A stretch of DNA of 51,940 nucleotides from Paraburkholderia dilworthii (GCF_000472525.1 NZ_AWZT01000046.1:1-51940), one strand, 5' to 3'; shown: positions 35,677 to 45,256, counted from the first letter of the stretch. Translations and numbers: made by a program. Notes: a model not told the origin generated them from the letters alone.

Positions 35677-37017
35677 CTATCGGATCGCGGCGCTGATTGA
35701 GCGCGCCGCTTGATTCAGGGCCGCTGCTGTTTCGAGCGGCGCTCGCGGGATCGCCCGGCCCCCTTCGGCACTGGTCGGTCGCGCGGCCTGATCGGGGGAT
35801 GACGAGAACTTGACGATGGTGAGCTTCGTCTTCGGATCGACCAGGATCGATTGCCCGAACCGGCCGCCGGCCGCGAACGAGCCGTGCCCATCGTTCACCT
35901 GATACCAGTAGTCCCGATATGAGTAGCCCGGGCGGCCGGACGCAAGATTGCCCTTCGCGAAGGCGCCGGCGTTATCCGATGGCATCAATGTGATGTGGGC
36001 GGTAGAAGCCGGGAGCAAAGTCGTCCGTCCCGCTTCGCCCAACCGCACTAACTCACCGAAACGTGCCGCGTCGCGAAGCGTCGTGTTGAAACCACCGCTT
36101 GCCATCTCGGTACCTAAACGATCGACCACAACGTCGCCGTCGTCTTCGGCGATCTTCTGCCACATCGTGCGGGAGACCAGTCCGCTCCACGACAGCCCAG
36201 TCACGCGCCGTATCGCCCATGCCACAGCTTCGGGCGAGCCATTCTGATAGAACCACACGTTTCCCGCCGTCGCGCCGGGCGTGGCGCTTACCACTTTCAG
36301 GAAGTCGTAGATGCTGTCCGGCGCGCCGCTGCGGCGCGGAATGATGCCCACTGCGCCGAAGAGTCCCAGATCTGGTGGAAGATCGGCCGGGTAGCTGACC
36401 GGCACCTCCATATCCAGATTTTGCTGGACCGTCGCGTCGCCGAACGGCGTGCCCGCGAGTTCGGGAACGTACGTCGAGAGTGTCGCTTGTGGGTCCAGTC
36501 GGCCTTCGTCGATCAGTTGCGCCGCGACGAGCCCAGTTACGGATTTGGTCATCGATGCCCACGCGTGCGTCTGCCGGGGCGTAAAGGAATTGAAGTAGCG
36601 CTCAAGCACCACCCTGCCGTCGTGAACGACGATGAAACCGTCGGTATAAGTGCGTCGCAGATAGTCGGTCAGGGTTAGCGTCGTTCCGTCGACAGTGAAC
36701 TGCACCTTGTCGGGGTCGAGCGCGGCACCGGCAGGTAGTGGCAACGGCGTGTGCGCGTGCTCGACTTTAGCAGTAGGGGTCATCAGACGGGTATTGCGTA
36801 GCGCCCAGGCAAGGTTCGGGTAGCGCAGGGAGTTGGCCTTGGTCACAAGCTTGTCCGCAGGCGGAGGAAAGCCCTGCATGATGCCGATTTCGACGGGGTC
36901 GCGAGATACCCCGACCTCCTGAGCATACGTGGCCAGCGGCAGCAGTGCGCCAATGACAAGCGCCACGGCGGTCGCGACAGGGCCAGTGGTGAGGTCACGA
37001 TTTCGAGTATTTTTCAT
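35677..37017 (-). CDS. Serine hydrolase, class C beta-lactamase / 6-aminohexanoate-dimer hydrolase family
   Basis: A 446-residue exported protein with a clear signal peptide (hydrophobic VATAVALVIGALLPLATYA, cleavage after AQ). The S-x-x-K nucleophile motif is WASMTKSVTGLVAAQL near residue 155. The distal region has GYSYRDYWYQVNDGHGSF and AAGGRFGQSILVDP, as in NylB-like esterases and class C beta-lactamases. The Tyr-x-Asn element is less sure (WFYQNGSPEAV). It is the last gene of the minus-strand run. A periplasmic esterase or amidase that frees a substrate for import is likely. Confidence 0.88.
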   Translation of the reverse strand: MKNTRNRDLTTGPVATAVALVIGALLPLATYAQEVGVSRDPVEIGIMQGFPPPADKLVTKANSLRYPNLAWALRNTRLMTPTAKVEHAHTPLPLPAGAALDPDKVQFTVDGTTLTLTDYLRRTYTDGFIVVHDGRVVLERYFNSFTPRQTHAWASMTKSVTGLVAAQLIDEGRLDPQATLSTYVPELAGTPFGDATVQQNLDMEVPVSYPADLPPDLGLFGAVGIIPRRSGAPDSIYDFLKVVSATPGATAGNVWFYQNGSPEAVAWAIRRVTGLSWSGLVSRTMWQKIAEDDGDVVVDRLGTEMASGGFNTTLRDAARFGELVRLGEAGRTTLLPASTAHITLMPSDNAGAFAKGNLASGRPGYSYRDYWYQVNDGHGSFAAGGRFGQSILVDPKTKLTIVKFSSSPDQAARPTSAEGGRAIPRAPLETAAALNQAARSISAAIR

Positions 37018-37038
37018 TTTTTTCCCGGAAAGCAGGCA

Positions 37039-37404
37039 TTACAGAGATGGCCCGGACAGGTGGATAAAATTCTCAACGCTTGAGACGCCGACGACCTGCT
37101 TTGCCGCTTCGACGGCCAGTGGAATCTGCTCGTTATCCGACACCGAGCCGGAAAGCGTGACGTGGCCGCTTTGTGCCTTCACGAAGATGCGTGCGGCGTT
37201 GAGCCCTCGGGTGCGAGCTAGTGCAGTCGAAACCCGGCGAGCGAGCTTCCTGTCCGCGGCCTTCCTTGCCTTGACGGACGTCGCGTCAGCGGCGGTGGTG
37301 GCGCCGCCCGCGGATGCGGCCCCGGACTGGGCAAATGCGCCGGCGGACGCGCCGATAAGCGCACCCATGAGCAGAGCGCGGAGAATTCGAATACGGATCG
37401 TCAT
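37039..37404 (-). CDS. BON domain-containing periplasmic protein
   Basis: A 121-residue protein with a signal peptide (LLMGALIGASAGAFAQ) and one BON domain: RRVSTALARTRGLNAARIFV then VKAQSGHVTLSGSVSDNEQIPLAVEAA, ending VVGVSSVENFI. BON domains bind membranes or other envelope components; OsmY is the best-known example. It lies 21 bases from the serine hydrolase and 60 from the porin, so it probably belongs to the same transcript. Its specific function here is unknown. Confidence 0.9.
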   Translation of the reverse strand: MTIRIRILRALLMGALIGASAGAFAQSGAASAGGATTAADATSVKARKAADRKLARRVSTALARTRGLNAARIFVKAQSGHVTLSGSVSDNEQIPLAVEAAKQVVGVSSVENFIHLSGPSL

Positions 37405-37464
37405 GCGATTTCTTCAATAGAGTGAACGGGTGGGATTGGCCAGGCGTAGGCTGGCGCCTCCCTT

Positions 37465-38523
37465 CTAGAAACGTGTCATGAGACCGAGTGACACGCCGGT
37501 CATCGTATGGCCACCGGGATTCAGGCCGAGTGCCGTGATGTTGGCGGGATCGTAACGATAGGCGCCCGAAAATCCGTTCCGATCGAACTCCGCGTAGACT
37601 TCGGTCTGCTTCGACAGAAAATACTCGGCAATTGCAAACGTTGTGACTTTATGGCCGCTGGCCGACGCGACATTGCCAAGATTACTGGCAATATCATCAA
37701 TGAAAGCGGCCGTGAGCTGTAACGCTGGCGTGACCGACCAGACGACTCCACCGCCCGGAATTGTGTCGCGACGCCGGGGCGCAGTGGGCTTAGCGCCAGT
37801 AACGGTGAGATCGGCATAGTTCAGGTAAAGGCGCGCTGGTCCGATCTGGAGCGTACCGCCAGTCTGGAACGTCTGCGCCCATTGTGTCGCCGTCGCGTTC
37901 CACGTCTTTTGATACGACACGCCGCCGAGCGCCGGTCCCCACTGGTACAAGGCCGCGCCCGAGAAATTCGTCGCCGCGCGGGAATTGCCCGCGACGCCGC
38001 CGGGAGAATAGCTCGCGGCCATGCGAAAGCCGCCTACCTGTCCGATATATTTGACCGTGTTATTGAAACGCGAGTCCAGTGTGAAATAGTTAGCGCTATA
38101 TACCACGCCTGGTTCGATTGCAATGGACTGTCCGCGCCCACCCGCCGGATCGATGAGAATGCCGAGATCTTCGTTTGCGTTCAGTTGCCGGCCAAAGGTC
38201 AGCCGGCCAAAATTGCCAGTCAAACCGACGAACGCAGCCTGCGAAAACAAGTTGCCCGAGGTCTTCACCGCGCCGGTACCGCTGTTGAACGCGCCCTCCA
38301 GCTTAAAGATGGCCTTCAGGCCGCCACCCAGGTCTTCTTTGCCGGTCAAGCCGAACTGGTCGCCAGCAATGATGTTGTTGTTGTAACCGACCGCGCTGCC
38401 GGCCCTGGCGCCGTTCGTCCAGCGAAGACCGCCGCCGACATTGCCATACAACGTCACGCTTGACTGCGCACAGGCCACTCCCGAGAGCAGGCTTATCAGC
38501 GTCGCACCAAGTACCTTCTTCAT
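37465..38523 (-). CDS. Gram-negative outer-membrane porin (Burkholderia type)
   Basis: A 352-residue trimeric-type porin. It has a signal peptide ending VACAQ, the mature N-terminus SSVTLYGNVGGGLRW, the conserved block DQFGLTGKEDLGGGLKAIFKLE, FVGLTGNFGRLTFGRQ and a C-terminal Phe in GVSLGLMTRF that targets the BAM complex. This is the general diffusion porin family that is abundant in Burkholderiaceae and supports the taxonomic guess. In this operon it would admit the substrate to the periplasm. Confidence 0.95.
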   Translation of the reverse strand: MKKVLGATLISLLSGVACAQSSVTLYGNVGGGLRWTNGARAGSAVGYNNNIIAGDQFGLTGKEDLGGGLKAIFKLEGAFNSGTGAVKTSGNLFSQAAFVGLTGNFGRLTFGRQLNANEDLGILIDPAGGRGQSIAIEPGVVYSANYFTLDSRFNNTVKYIGQVGGFRMAASYSPGGVAGNSRAATNFSGAALYQWGPALGGVSYQKTWNATATQWAQTFQTGGTLQIGPARLYLNYADLTVTGAKPTAPRRRDTIPGGGVVWSVTPALQLTAAFIDDIASNLGNVASASGHKVTTFAIAEYFLSKQTEVYAEFDRNGFSGAYRYDPANITALGLNPGGHTMTGVSLGLMTRF

Positions 38524-38625
38524 ACGTCTCCTTTGTTTTCTATTGGTATTATTACGGATAACTAATTGATGGCGTCCGTCCGGACGTGTCGCGGAACGTA
38601 CTCAAAAACGATGATGCGCAGTGTT

Positions 38626-39930
38626 TTAGCTGGGATCGGCGACGCTACCCGGCACTGGGGCGCCGGACACTCCACCGGCGAGGCGCCGTTGCGAGCGCTG
38701 CGGGTCGAGGCAGAATGCGCAGAGCAGGCCGCATCCCAGCAGCACCACGCCGCAGGCGACGCTCGCCTGTTCGAACCCGCGTGCGGGCGACCGACCGGCG
38801 TCGTCGATCAACAGCCCGGTGACGATCGGCGCGGCGAGTCCGGCGAGCGATGAAAATCCGTTGCTCAATGCCAGGACGCCGCCCCGTTGTGAATCGGGGG
38901 TGACTTCGCCCAACATGGCAGGTCCGATCGAATACATGGCAAGCGTCATGCCACTGCCCAGCGTGAGCAGGATGAACTTCATCATGGGCGAGACGCCTGG
39001 CCACGCAAGCAAGGCAATCAGTGCGCCTGCCACGATCAGTGTGACGGCAAGGAAGCCGCCGCGACCGACTCTCGACGGCACCCCGTTCGCCAACAGGCGC
39101 TGCGACAGCCAGGCAAGCCCGAGGCTAAGGGGCGCAGTAATGGCGACGAATAACGCAAACATTCTGCCCGCGACATGCGGTTCATAACCCATTCCCTGTT
39201 GCAGCCAGGTTGGCGTCCAGGTGAGCGTCATGGCAAGAATCCAGTTGGCGGCGAAGTGCCCGGCAAAAACGCCCAGTACGGTCCGATCGGTCAGCAGCAG
39301 AGCGTACGGGACGCGCGCCGTGCGACCCGTACGCACGGGACTCGACAAACGACCTTCCGCGCCGAACACGAACCACGCGATGCACCAGAGGCAGCCAAGC
39401 GCGGACAGCACGAGAAAGTTTGCCCGCCAGCCCCAGTGTGCAGTGATGGCGGGAATACTCAGCCCGGCGACCAGCAGACCGAGCGCGCTCCCCTGATGCA
39501 GCACGGCGACGGGCAGGTTGCGCCTGGCGTCCGGAAACCACTTATAGAGCGCATGCACCGCGACCGGTGACGTGGGCCCCTCTCCCGCGCCAAGCAGCAC
39601 ACGGGATGCGATGATGCTCCAGATCGAACTTGCGACCAGCATCGGTAATTGCAGCAGGGTCCATGAGCCAGCCATCAGCAGCAACAGCCATTTTGTCGAA
39701 GCGCGATTCGCCGCGAGGCCGCCCAGCACGGCGGAAATCGAAAACAACCAGTTGAGGCTGCCGCCGATCAACCCGAACTGTGTGGGCGACAGGTGAAGCT
39801 CACGCATCATCGGGATGGACACGAGGCCGAGCACGACCTTGTCCAGAAAATTCACCAGCATCATCAGCGCGAGCATGATTGCGATAGACCATGCGCGCGC
39901 CGGTCGGTACCGGTTGTGTTCGTTTGTCAT
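38626..39930 (-). CDS. MFS transporter (anion:cation symporter-like)
   Basis: A 434-residue major facilitator with about 12 membrane segments. The first segments include ALMMLVNFLDKVVLGLVSIP, and GAGEGPTSPVAVHALYKWFP matches the helix-4 GxGEGP(x)PA signature of the anion:cation symporter family that imports organic acids such as tartrate, glucarate and aromatic acids. It lies between the porin and the CoA-transferase genes, in the same direction, and should move the organic acid that the CoA enzymes activate. Gaps of 102 and 68 bases may hold secondary promoters. Confidence 0.92.
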   Translation of the reverse strand: MTNEHNRYRPARAWSIAIMLALMMLVNFLDKVVLGLVSIPMMRELHLSPTQFGLIGGSLNWLFSISAVLGGLAANRASTKWLLLLMAGSWTLLQLPMLVASSIWSIIASRVLLGAGEGPTSPVAVHALYKWFPDARRNLPVAVLHQGSALGLLVAGLSIPAITAHWGWRANFLVLSALGCLWCIAWFVFGAEGRLSSPVRTGRTARVPYALLLTDRTVLGVFAGHFAANWILAMTLTWTPTWLQQGMGYEPHVAGRMFALFVAITAPLSLGLAWLSQRLLANGVPSRVGRGGFLAVTLIVAGALIALLAWPGVSPMMKFILLTLGSGMTLAMYSIGPAMLGEVTPDSQRGGVLALSNGFSSLAGLAAPIVTGLLIDDAGRSPARGFEQASVACGVVLLGCGLLCAFCLDPQRSQRRLAGGVSGAPVPGSVADPS

Positions 39931-39998
39931 TCGGGTTGTCTCCGTGATGGTGGGGACGTCTTCCGCGTCCCTGCTATGGCTGTTGCTGTTGGACGGCT

Positions 39999-41138
39999 TC
40001 AGCTGTCGTGCTGACCGAGCAGCGGGACGGTGTCCCCGGCATCGGGCAACCCCGCCGAAAATTTCACGGGAAAGCGCACCGCCATGGTTGCCTCGTTAGC
40101 GAGTTCGCGGATCATGCCGCGTTCGCGCACGTGTGGATCGTCGAACAGTTCGTGCGCGTCGAGCAGCGGCGACACCGGTAGATCGAAAGACGTGAGCGTG
40201 TCGAGCCATTCCGCAAGCGTGCGCTGCAAGAAGATCCCCGTGAGCAGCGCGTTGACCTCGCGCTTGAACTGCTGCCTGCCAAGGCGTGACGCGAAGCGAT
40301 CGTCAGTCAACGCGGGATAGTCGGCGCCGAGCGCTTCGCATAGGTTCAACCAGAACTTGTTCTCCATAATCCCCAACGCAAGGTGCCGGCCGTCCCGCGT
40401 CGGGAAAATATCGTTCTCGGGCATGACGTTGGGCGATGCCAGCGGGCGGTCCGCATATGCGCGCGAGGTCCACGCGGCCGATGCAGTCCACGCCAACACA
40501 CAGTCGTGAATCGATACGTCAAGATGCTGGCCACGACCATTCTGGCGCGCACTCATGACTGCCACGGCCAGCGCGAGCGCGGCGTGGCTCGACGCGGCAT
40601 AGTCCGCCAGCCGAACACGCGGACGCGTGACCCGGTCGTCGACCTGAACCGGAATCGACCAGAAGCCCCCGAGCGCGAGGTAGTTGAGATCGTGGCCAGG
40701 CCGGGCCGCGTACGGGCCGGTCTGCCCGAATCCAGAAATCGAACACATGACGATGCGCGGATTCACTTCGGCGAGGGTCGCGTAGTCGAGTCCAAACCGT
40801 TTCATGACGCCGGGCCGGAAACCTTCGACCACCGCATCCGCGCCACGCACCAGTTCGAGCATGGCCGCCTTGCCGGCGGGACTCTTCAGGTCGAGCGCGA
40901 CGGACCGTTTGCCTCGATTGAGTTGGGCGAATATCTCGCGCCCCAGCTGGCGCGCCGGATCGCCGGCGCCCGGCGGCTCGACCTTGACCACGTCCGCCCC
41001 CAGATGCATCAACATCGACGTGGCGTGCGGTCCCGGTAGCAGTTGGCTTAAATCGACAACCCTGACGCCGTTCAGACAGGACCATTCTGGTTTGATCGGA
41101 GTCGTTTCCTCTTCCAGGCCGCCAGTATTCGTGCGCAT
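39999..41138 (-). CDS. CaiB/BaiF-type (family III) CoA transferase
   Basis: A 379-residue family III CoA transferase. The signature GVRVVDLSQLLPGPHATSML near residue 24, HLGADVVKVEPPGAGD, LNRGKRSVALDLKSPAG and the region with the catalytic Asp (RVRLADYAASSHAA) are present. The start at 41138 follows GAGGGAGG; the longer open frame upstream overlaps the acyl-CoA dehydrogenase gene and is spurious. It should transfer CoA between thioesters. A CoA transferase, an acyl-CoA synthetase and a dehydrogenase in one operon indicate a CoA-ester pathway for a dicarboxylic or branched acid. Confidence 0.93.
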   Translation of the reverse strand: MRTNTGGLEEETTPIKPEWSCLNGVRVVDLSQLLPGPHATSMLMHLGADVVKVEPPGAGDPARQLGREIFAQLNRGKRSVALDLKSPAGKAAMLELVRGADAVVEGFRPGVMKRFGLDYATLAEVNPRIVMCSISGFGQTGPYAARPGHDLNYLALGGFWSIPVQVDDRVTRPRVRLADYAASSHAALALAVAVMSARQNGRGQHLDVSIHDCVLAWTASAAWTSRAYADRPLASPNVMPENDIFPTRDGRHLALGIMENKFWLNLCEALGADYPALTDDRFASRLGRQQFKREVNALLTGIFLQRTLAEWLDTLTSFDLPVSPLLDAHELFDDPHVRERGMIRELANEATMAVRFPVKFSAGLPDAGDTVPLLGQHDS

Positions 41139-41152
41139 GTTGCCTCCCTCTT

Positions 41153-42334
41153 TCAGGCCGGCGAGCCGGCCGGGTCGAGAATGACGCGGGCGATCGTATT
41201 TCGTTGAATCTCGCTCGTGCCCGTGAAAACGCGGAACATGCGCAGTTTCCGGAACGTCTGCTCGATTGGGTGATGGCGCGTGACACCAACGTTGCCGTGA
41301 ATCTGCACGGCCTTGTCCGCGACTTCGAAGCAGCGTTCCGACACAAACAGCTTGCAGGCCGCGGCCTTCATCCGAAGATCGGCGCCGGCGTCGGCGAGCG
41401 CGGCGGTCTGCGCGATCATGCTTTCGCAGGCCCATAGTGCGGCGGCCATGTCGGCGAGCATGTGCTGGATCGCCTGAAAGCGCGCGATCGGGCCGCCGAA
41501 CTGCCGGCGCGTGCGCGCGTAGTCCAATGACGCCTCGTAGGCGGCTGTGGCGAGACCGAGCATCGTCGGGCAGTGCAGCAGGCGGTTTACGTTGATACGT
41601 GACATGCCGAGCTTGAAGCCGTTGCCCTCGCCGCCGAACACGTTTGCACGAGGCACGCGCACGTCGACGAAGCGGATGTCCGCGTCGATGTGCTGTCCCG
41701 ACATCGGCACGTATTGCTGTTCGACCGTCACGCCAGGCAGGTCGAAGTCAACGAGTACCGCAGTAATGGCAGGTGGCGTCGTGCTGGCATCCGTCACGCA
41801 CATGACAATCGCGAAATCGGCAAACGGCGCGCCGCTGATGTAGTGTTTGACGCCATTGATCACGAGGTCGTCGCCCTCCACCACGGCCGAGGTGGTGATG
41901 CTCTGCGCATCTGAGCCCGAATGGGGTTCGGTCAGCGCGAAGCAGGTCGATTTCTCACCACGGATCACCGGTTCGAAATAGCGCACGAGCTGATCCGGAG
42001 TCGCGTACTTGAGCATATTGCCGACGCGCGGCGGACCGCCCAGGTCGCCGAGCACGTGAGGCGCGAGTGCGGAACCTGAGGCGGCCAGATCAGCCTTGAG
42101 TGCGCACTGTTCAATGATCGACAGCCCCCGGCCGCCGAGCTTGACCGGCAGGCACGCCGCGTAGAAGCCGAGTTGCGCGGAGCGGCGCCAGACACGGCGC
42201 AGCGTGTCGCGCGGCCAGACGTCTTCGCTGCCGATGCCGAGTTCCTGCTCCATTGGCCGCAATTCTTCGGCGATGAAGCGGCGAATGCCTTCGCGCGTTT
42301 CGACAAACGCCGGATTGCTCAGGTGATCGAACAT
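41153..42334 (-). CDS. Acyl-CoA dehydrogenase
   Basis: A 393-residue acyl-CoA dehydrogenase of normal length. FAD-binding blocks CFALTEPHSGSDAQSI (near residue 135) and INGVKHYISGA are clear, as are FKLGMSRINVNRLLH, RRQFGGPIARFQAIQHMLAD and the C-terminal QIHGNVGVTRHHPIEQTFRKLRMFRVFTGTSEIQ stretch. The catalytic base is not assigned; the Glu expected near 370 in medium-chain enzymes is in the TGTSEIQRN region. ATG 42334 has AAGGGG upstream. It lies 14 bases before the CoA transferase and 11 after the synthetase, forming a tight three-gene unit. Confidence 0.93.
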   Translation of the reverse strand: MFDHLSNPAFVETREGIRRFIAEELRPMEQELGIGSEDVWPRDTLRRVWRRSAQLGFYAACLPVKLGGRGLSIIEQCALKADLAASGSALAPHVLGDLGGPPRVGNMLKYATPDQLVRYFEPVIRGEKSTCFALTEPHSGSDAQSITTSAVVEGDDLVINGVKHYISGAPFADFAIVMCVTDASTTPPAITAVLVDFDLPGVTVEQQYVPMSGQHIDADIRFVDVRVPRANVFGGEGNGFKLGMSRINVNRLLHCPTMLGLATAAYEASLDYARTRRQFGGPIARFQAIQHMLADMAAALWACESMIAQTAALADAGADLRMKAAACKLFVSERCFEVADKAVQIHGNVGVTRHHPIEQTFRKLRMFRVFTGTSEIQRNTIARVILDPAGSPA

Positions 42335-42345
42335 GGTTGTCCCCT

Positions 42346-43899
42346 TCAATTGACGCGACGCGAGATGCCTTGCCAGTACTGCTCGCGAACCAGCTTGCGA
42401 GCGACCTTGCCGCTCGCATTCTTGGGCAGATCGGCGACGAAGCTCACCGTGCGCGGGAGCTTGTAGTCGGCCAGCCGGGCGCGGCAATGCGCGATGATTT
42501 CTTCGGCAGATGTATTGCGTCCGGACTTCAGCACGACGACCGCCTTGACACTTTCGCCCCACTTCTCGTCGGGCACGCCGACCACGCATACTTCCATCAC
42601 ATCGGAATGCTGATACAGCGAGGCTTCGATTTCGGTGGGATACACATTGAAGCCGCCGGAAATGATCATGTCTTTCTGGCGATCGACGAGGTAGATAAAG
42701 CCATCTTCGTCGACACGCGCGAGATCGCCGGTGCGAAGCCAGCCGTCGACGAGCACTTCACGCGTGAGTTCCGGCTCGCCCCAGTAGCCTTGGAACACGT
42801 CGGCGCCGCGAATAACGACCTCACCGATCGCATCGCCCATGACCTCGCAGCCGTGCTCGTCAACCACCAGGACTTCGGTCTCGCCGGTCGGCCGGCCGCA
42901 CGACGCCAGCCGCTCAGGACGGTGTGCGATTGCGTCGGCATGATCGGCGATGCTCAGGCGCGTGACGCCTGAAGTGGATTCGCTCGCGCCGTAACCTTGC
43001 GAGAGCACCGGTCCGATCCGCGTCCACGCTTCCTGGATGCGCGCCGGCGCCATCGGCGCGGCGCCGTAGCCGAGCATCTTCAGGCTCTTGAGATCGGCGG
43101 TGTCCAGCGTGGGATCGTTTAGCAGCATGTTGATCATCGCGGGCACCATGAACACGTGCGTAATGCGCAATCGCTCGATTTCCCGCAGGAAGTGCGCAGG
43201 CTCGAATGTGTCGAACAGCACGAGTGTGGCCCCCGAATAGAGGTACGGCTGCATCAACATGCCCGACGCATGCGTAACCGGTCCGATGAGCGCCAGGCGG
43301 TCGCCCGGTTTCGCGGGCGAATCCATGCCCAACAGGATTTTGCGCAGCGACGCGAGGCGATTGCCGTAGGTCTGCATGGCTGCCTTGATCGTGCCGGTCG
43401 AACCGGACGAGAAGTGCAGCACGGCGAGGTCGTCGGACGATAGGGTGACATCGGGCAGGTCCGCCGTGGCGCAAGAAATCAGCGTTTCGTAGTCGGCATA
43501 TCCGTTCGCTGCTTCGCCAAGAGAAATGAATGCTTCGACCGAATTAAAACCCGGCGAGCTGCGATCGTAAGTCGCATATCCTGCTCCCGCGATCATCACG
43601 CGCGGCGCGCAATTCTCGACCACGTCGGCGGCCTCATGCACGGTAAAGCGTGGATTCAAAGCTGCCTTGACCAGTCCCGCCTTATAAAGCGCGCATTCGA
43701 TTTCTACCAGCGCGGCGCAATTGCGAGCCTGAACTGCGACCCGATCGCCTTTAGTCAGTCCGAGGCCTAGTAACGCATTCGCGAGCCGGCTCGAGCGTTC
43801 GTCGAGTTGGCAGTACGTCAGCTCGCGCTCGCGATGCATGACCGCCACGGTGTCGCCCCAATAACGCGCGGCGCGGCGAAGAAAATAAGTAAAGCCCAA
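42346..43899 (-). CDS. Acyl-CoA synthetase (AMP-forming)
   Basis: A class I adenylate-forming ligase: P-loop LHFSSGSTGTIKAAMQTYGN, A5 motif QGYGASESTSG, hinge GDLARVDEDGFIYLVDRQKD and the catalytic Lys in KNASGKVARKLV. I start it at TTG 43899 (LGFTYFLRR), giving 517 residues, because GGGAG sits seven bases upstream and the family homology begins there. A GTG at 43956 would add 19 residues but has no ribosome site and overlaps the regulatory region. It is the first gene of the seven-gene run and is divergent from the LysR gene. Confidence 0.9.
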   Translation of the reverse strand: MGFTYFLRRAARYWGDTVAVMHRERELTYCQLDERSSRLANALLGLGLTKGDRVAVQARNCAALVEIECALYKAGLVKAALNPRFTVHEAADVVENCAPRVMIAGAGYATYDRSSPGFNSVEAFISLGEAANGYADYETLISCATADLPDVTLSSDDLAVLHFSSGSTGTIKAAMQTYGNRLASLRKILLGMDSPAKPGDRLALIGPVTHASGMLMQPYLYSGATLVLFDTFEPAHFLREIERLRITHVFMVPAMINMLLNDPTLDTADLKSLKMLGYGAAPMAPARIQEAWTRIGPVLSQGYGASESTSGVTRLSIADHADAIAHRPERLASCGRPTGETEVLVVDEHGCEVMGDAIGEVVIRGADVFQGYWGEPELTREVLVDGWLRTGDLARVDEDGFIYLVDRQKDMIISGGFNVYPTEIEASLYQHSDVMEVCVVGVPDEKWGESVKAVVVLKSGRNTSAEEIIAHCRARLADYKLPRTVSFVADLPKNASGKVARKLVREQYWQGISRRVN

Positions 43900-43965
43900 T
43901 CGGTGTCTCCCGTTATCGATCTGGCTCTCAGTCTGTAAGATGCGCGGTATCACCACAATGAGGCG

Positions 43966-43987
43966 TTGGCTATAAAGCCATAGCCAA
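43966..43987. promoter_or_regulatory. LysR-type operator palindrome
   Basis: TTGGCTAT-AAAGCC-ATAGCCAA is a perfect 8-base inverted repeat, 11 bases upstream of the LysR start and between the divergent genes. It has the size and symmetry of a LysR regulatory binding site. It would let the LysR protein repress its own gene and activate the acyl-CoA synthetase operon. Function is inferred. Confidence 0.6.
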
Positions 43988-43997
43988 TGGGAATGAC

Positions 43998-44888
43998 ATG
44001 GAGACGCGGGATCTGGAATATCTGCTTGCCGTCGAGAAGCACGGTGGCATTGGCCGGGCCGCCGAGGCGCTAGGCATGAGTCAGCCCGCTTTGACCAAGG
44101 CGATTCAACGCGTGGAGGCGCAGGTTGGGTTGGGACTGTTCGAACGCACGGCCAGCGGCATCGTGCCGACCCAGGCAGGGGCGCTGTTCATCGTACGTGC
44201 GCAGCGCATTGCGCTCGAATACGAAGACGCACTGAAGGAAATGCGCGCGATTCGAAGCGGCGAACAGGGTGTGCTTCGCATCGGTTATTCGCCGACTGTG
44301 CCGAATGCACTGGTACTGAGCGCTTGCCGGCAGTTGTTGAACGAACGCCCGGCCGCGCGTCTGCGGCTGCGGCGCCGGCTCGCGCGCGATCTTGTCGACC
44401 TGCTCATGGCAGGCGAGCTCGATCTGGTCGTGGCGCCCGAGCCGACTCGCAGCATGGGCGACGTGACCTTCGTCGAGCTCTTTCGCGACTCGCTTTCCGT
44501 CCTCGCCGACGAAACGCATGCACTGCATCGCAAGCGCAATCTGCGCCTTGCGGATCTGGCGGATCAGGAATGGTTACTGCCTGGACCGAACATTCTGCTG
44601 CGGCAGCAAGTCGATGCGGCTTTCGAGCGGCAGTGCCTCGGGCTGCCGAAGCTCCGCGTGGAAACTGATTTCGGCAGTACCTCGCTGCTGCATCTGCTTC
44701 GCGGCACGACGATGCTCTGTATAGCAGGCACCGAATCGTTCGAGAGCCTCGAGGGATTGCGTGCGCTCAATCTCGACACGGATGAACTCGACTTGCGCCG
44801 ACGTGTCGGTGTGACTTTCCGGACTGGCGCTTACCTGTCTCCGCTCGCGCAGCGCGCGGTGTCGCTGCTACAGGAGCGGAGCGGGTGA
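43998..44888 (+). CDS. LysR-family transcriptional regulator
   Basis: A 296-residue LysR regulator. The N-terminal winged helix is METRDLEYLLAVEKHGGIGRAAEALGMSQPALTKAIQRVEAQ, read in full across residues 1-42, with the classic FERTASGIVPTQAG after it. The C-terminal part is a substrate-binding fold (LRIGYSPTVPNALVLSACRQLL, DLVVAPEPTR). It is divergent from, and by position the regulator of, the seven-gene CoA-ester operon. The short 41-base gap between the far starts means that the palindrome inside it must serve both. Confidence 0.93.
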   Translation: METRDLEYLLAVEKHGGIGRAAEALGMSQPALTKAIQRVEAQVGLGLFERTASGIVPTQAGALFIVRAQRIALEYEDALKEMRAIRSGEQGVLRIGYSPTVPNALVLSACRQLLNERPAARLRLRRRLARDLVDLLMAGELDLVVAPEPTRSMGDVTFVELFRDSLSVLADETHALHRKRNLRLADLADQEWLLPGPNILLRQQVDAAFERQCLGLPKLRVETDFGSTSLLHLLRGTTMLCIAGTESFESLEGLRALNLDTDELDLRRRVGVTFRTGAYLSPLAQRAVSLLQERSG

Positions 44889-45256
44889 ATCGGGGCGCGG
44901 GGGACATCTCACATCAAGCGGACACCGCTACCGGGCAGCTTTCCGCTGCAAACCAGCCATTCGAGCGCCGGCTTCGTGGGTTGGGCGAACGGCAGAAACT
45001 GGCCGTGTAGAGGCAATGCCCCCCGCGATCCGCTCGCCGAAGACCGGCCATTGAGGTAGGCGCACGAGACCTTGGATATTCGAATTGGATGGCGTACTGC
45101 CGACCGTTGAGGCGCCCGGTCCGACGGTTCGTCGCGGCCGGCTCCGCCGATCACGCGGCCTTATTAGGCAGGGGCGAGGCCGGCTTGCGCCCGACCGAAG
45201 GAGCCAGATGAACACCTAACTATCCGGCTATTTCGCGGCCGCGTCGCGGCCATTGG
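44889..45256. other. Spacer left of the Tn7-like element, no gene seen
   Basis: About 370 bases between the LysR stop and the transposon's left end. No recognisable coding sequence. If the transposon had simply inserted into tniB, the 5-prime half of that tniB should be here, and I do not see it. The sequence at 44930-45060 looks like repeat or IS debris, but I cannot name it. Confidence 0.4.

Noticed and set aside
41139..41435. N-terminal extension of the CoA transferase frame
   Set aside because: It overlaps the 3-prime end of the acyl-CoA dehydrogenase gene and is Arg-rich with no family match; ATG 41138 has a strong ribosome site.
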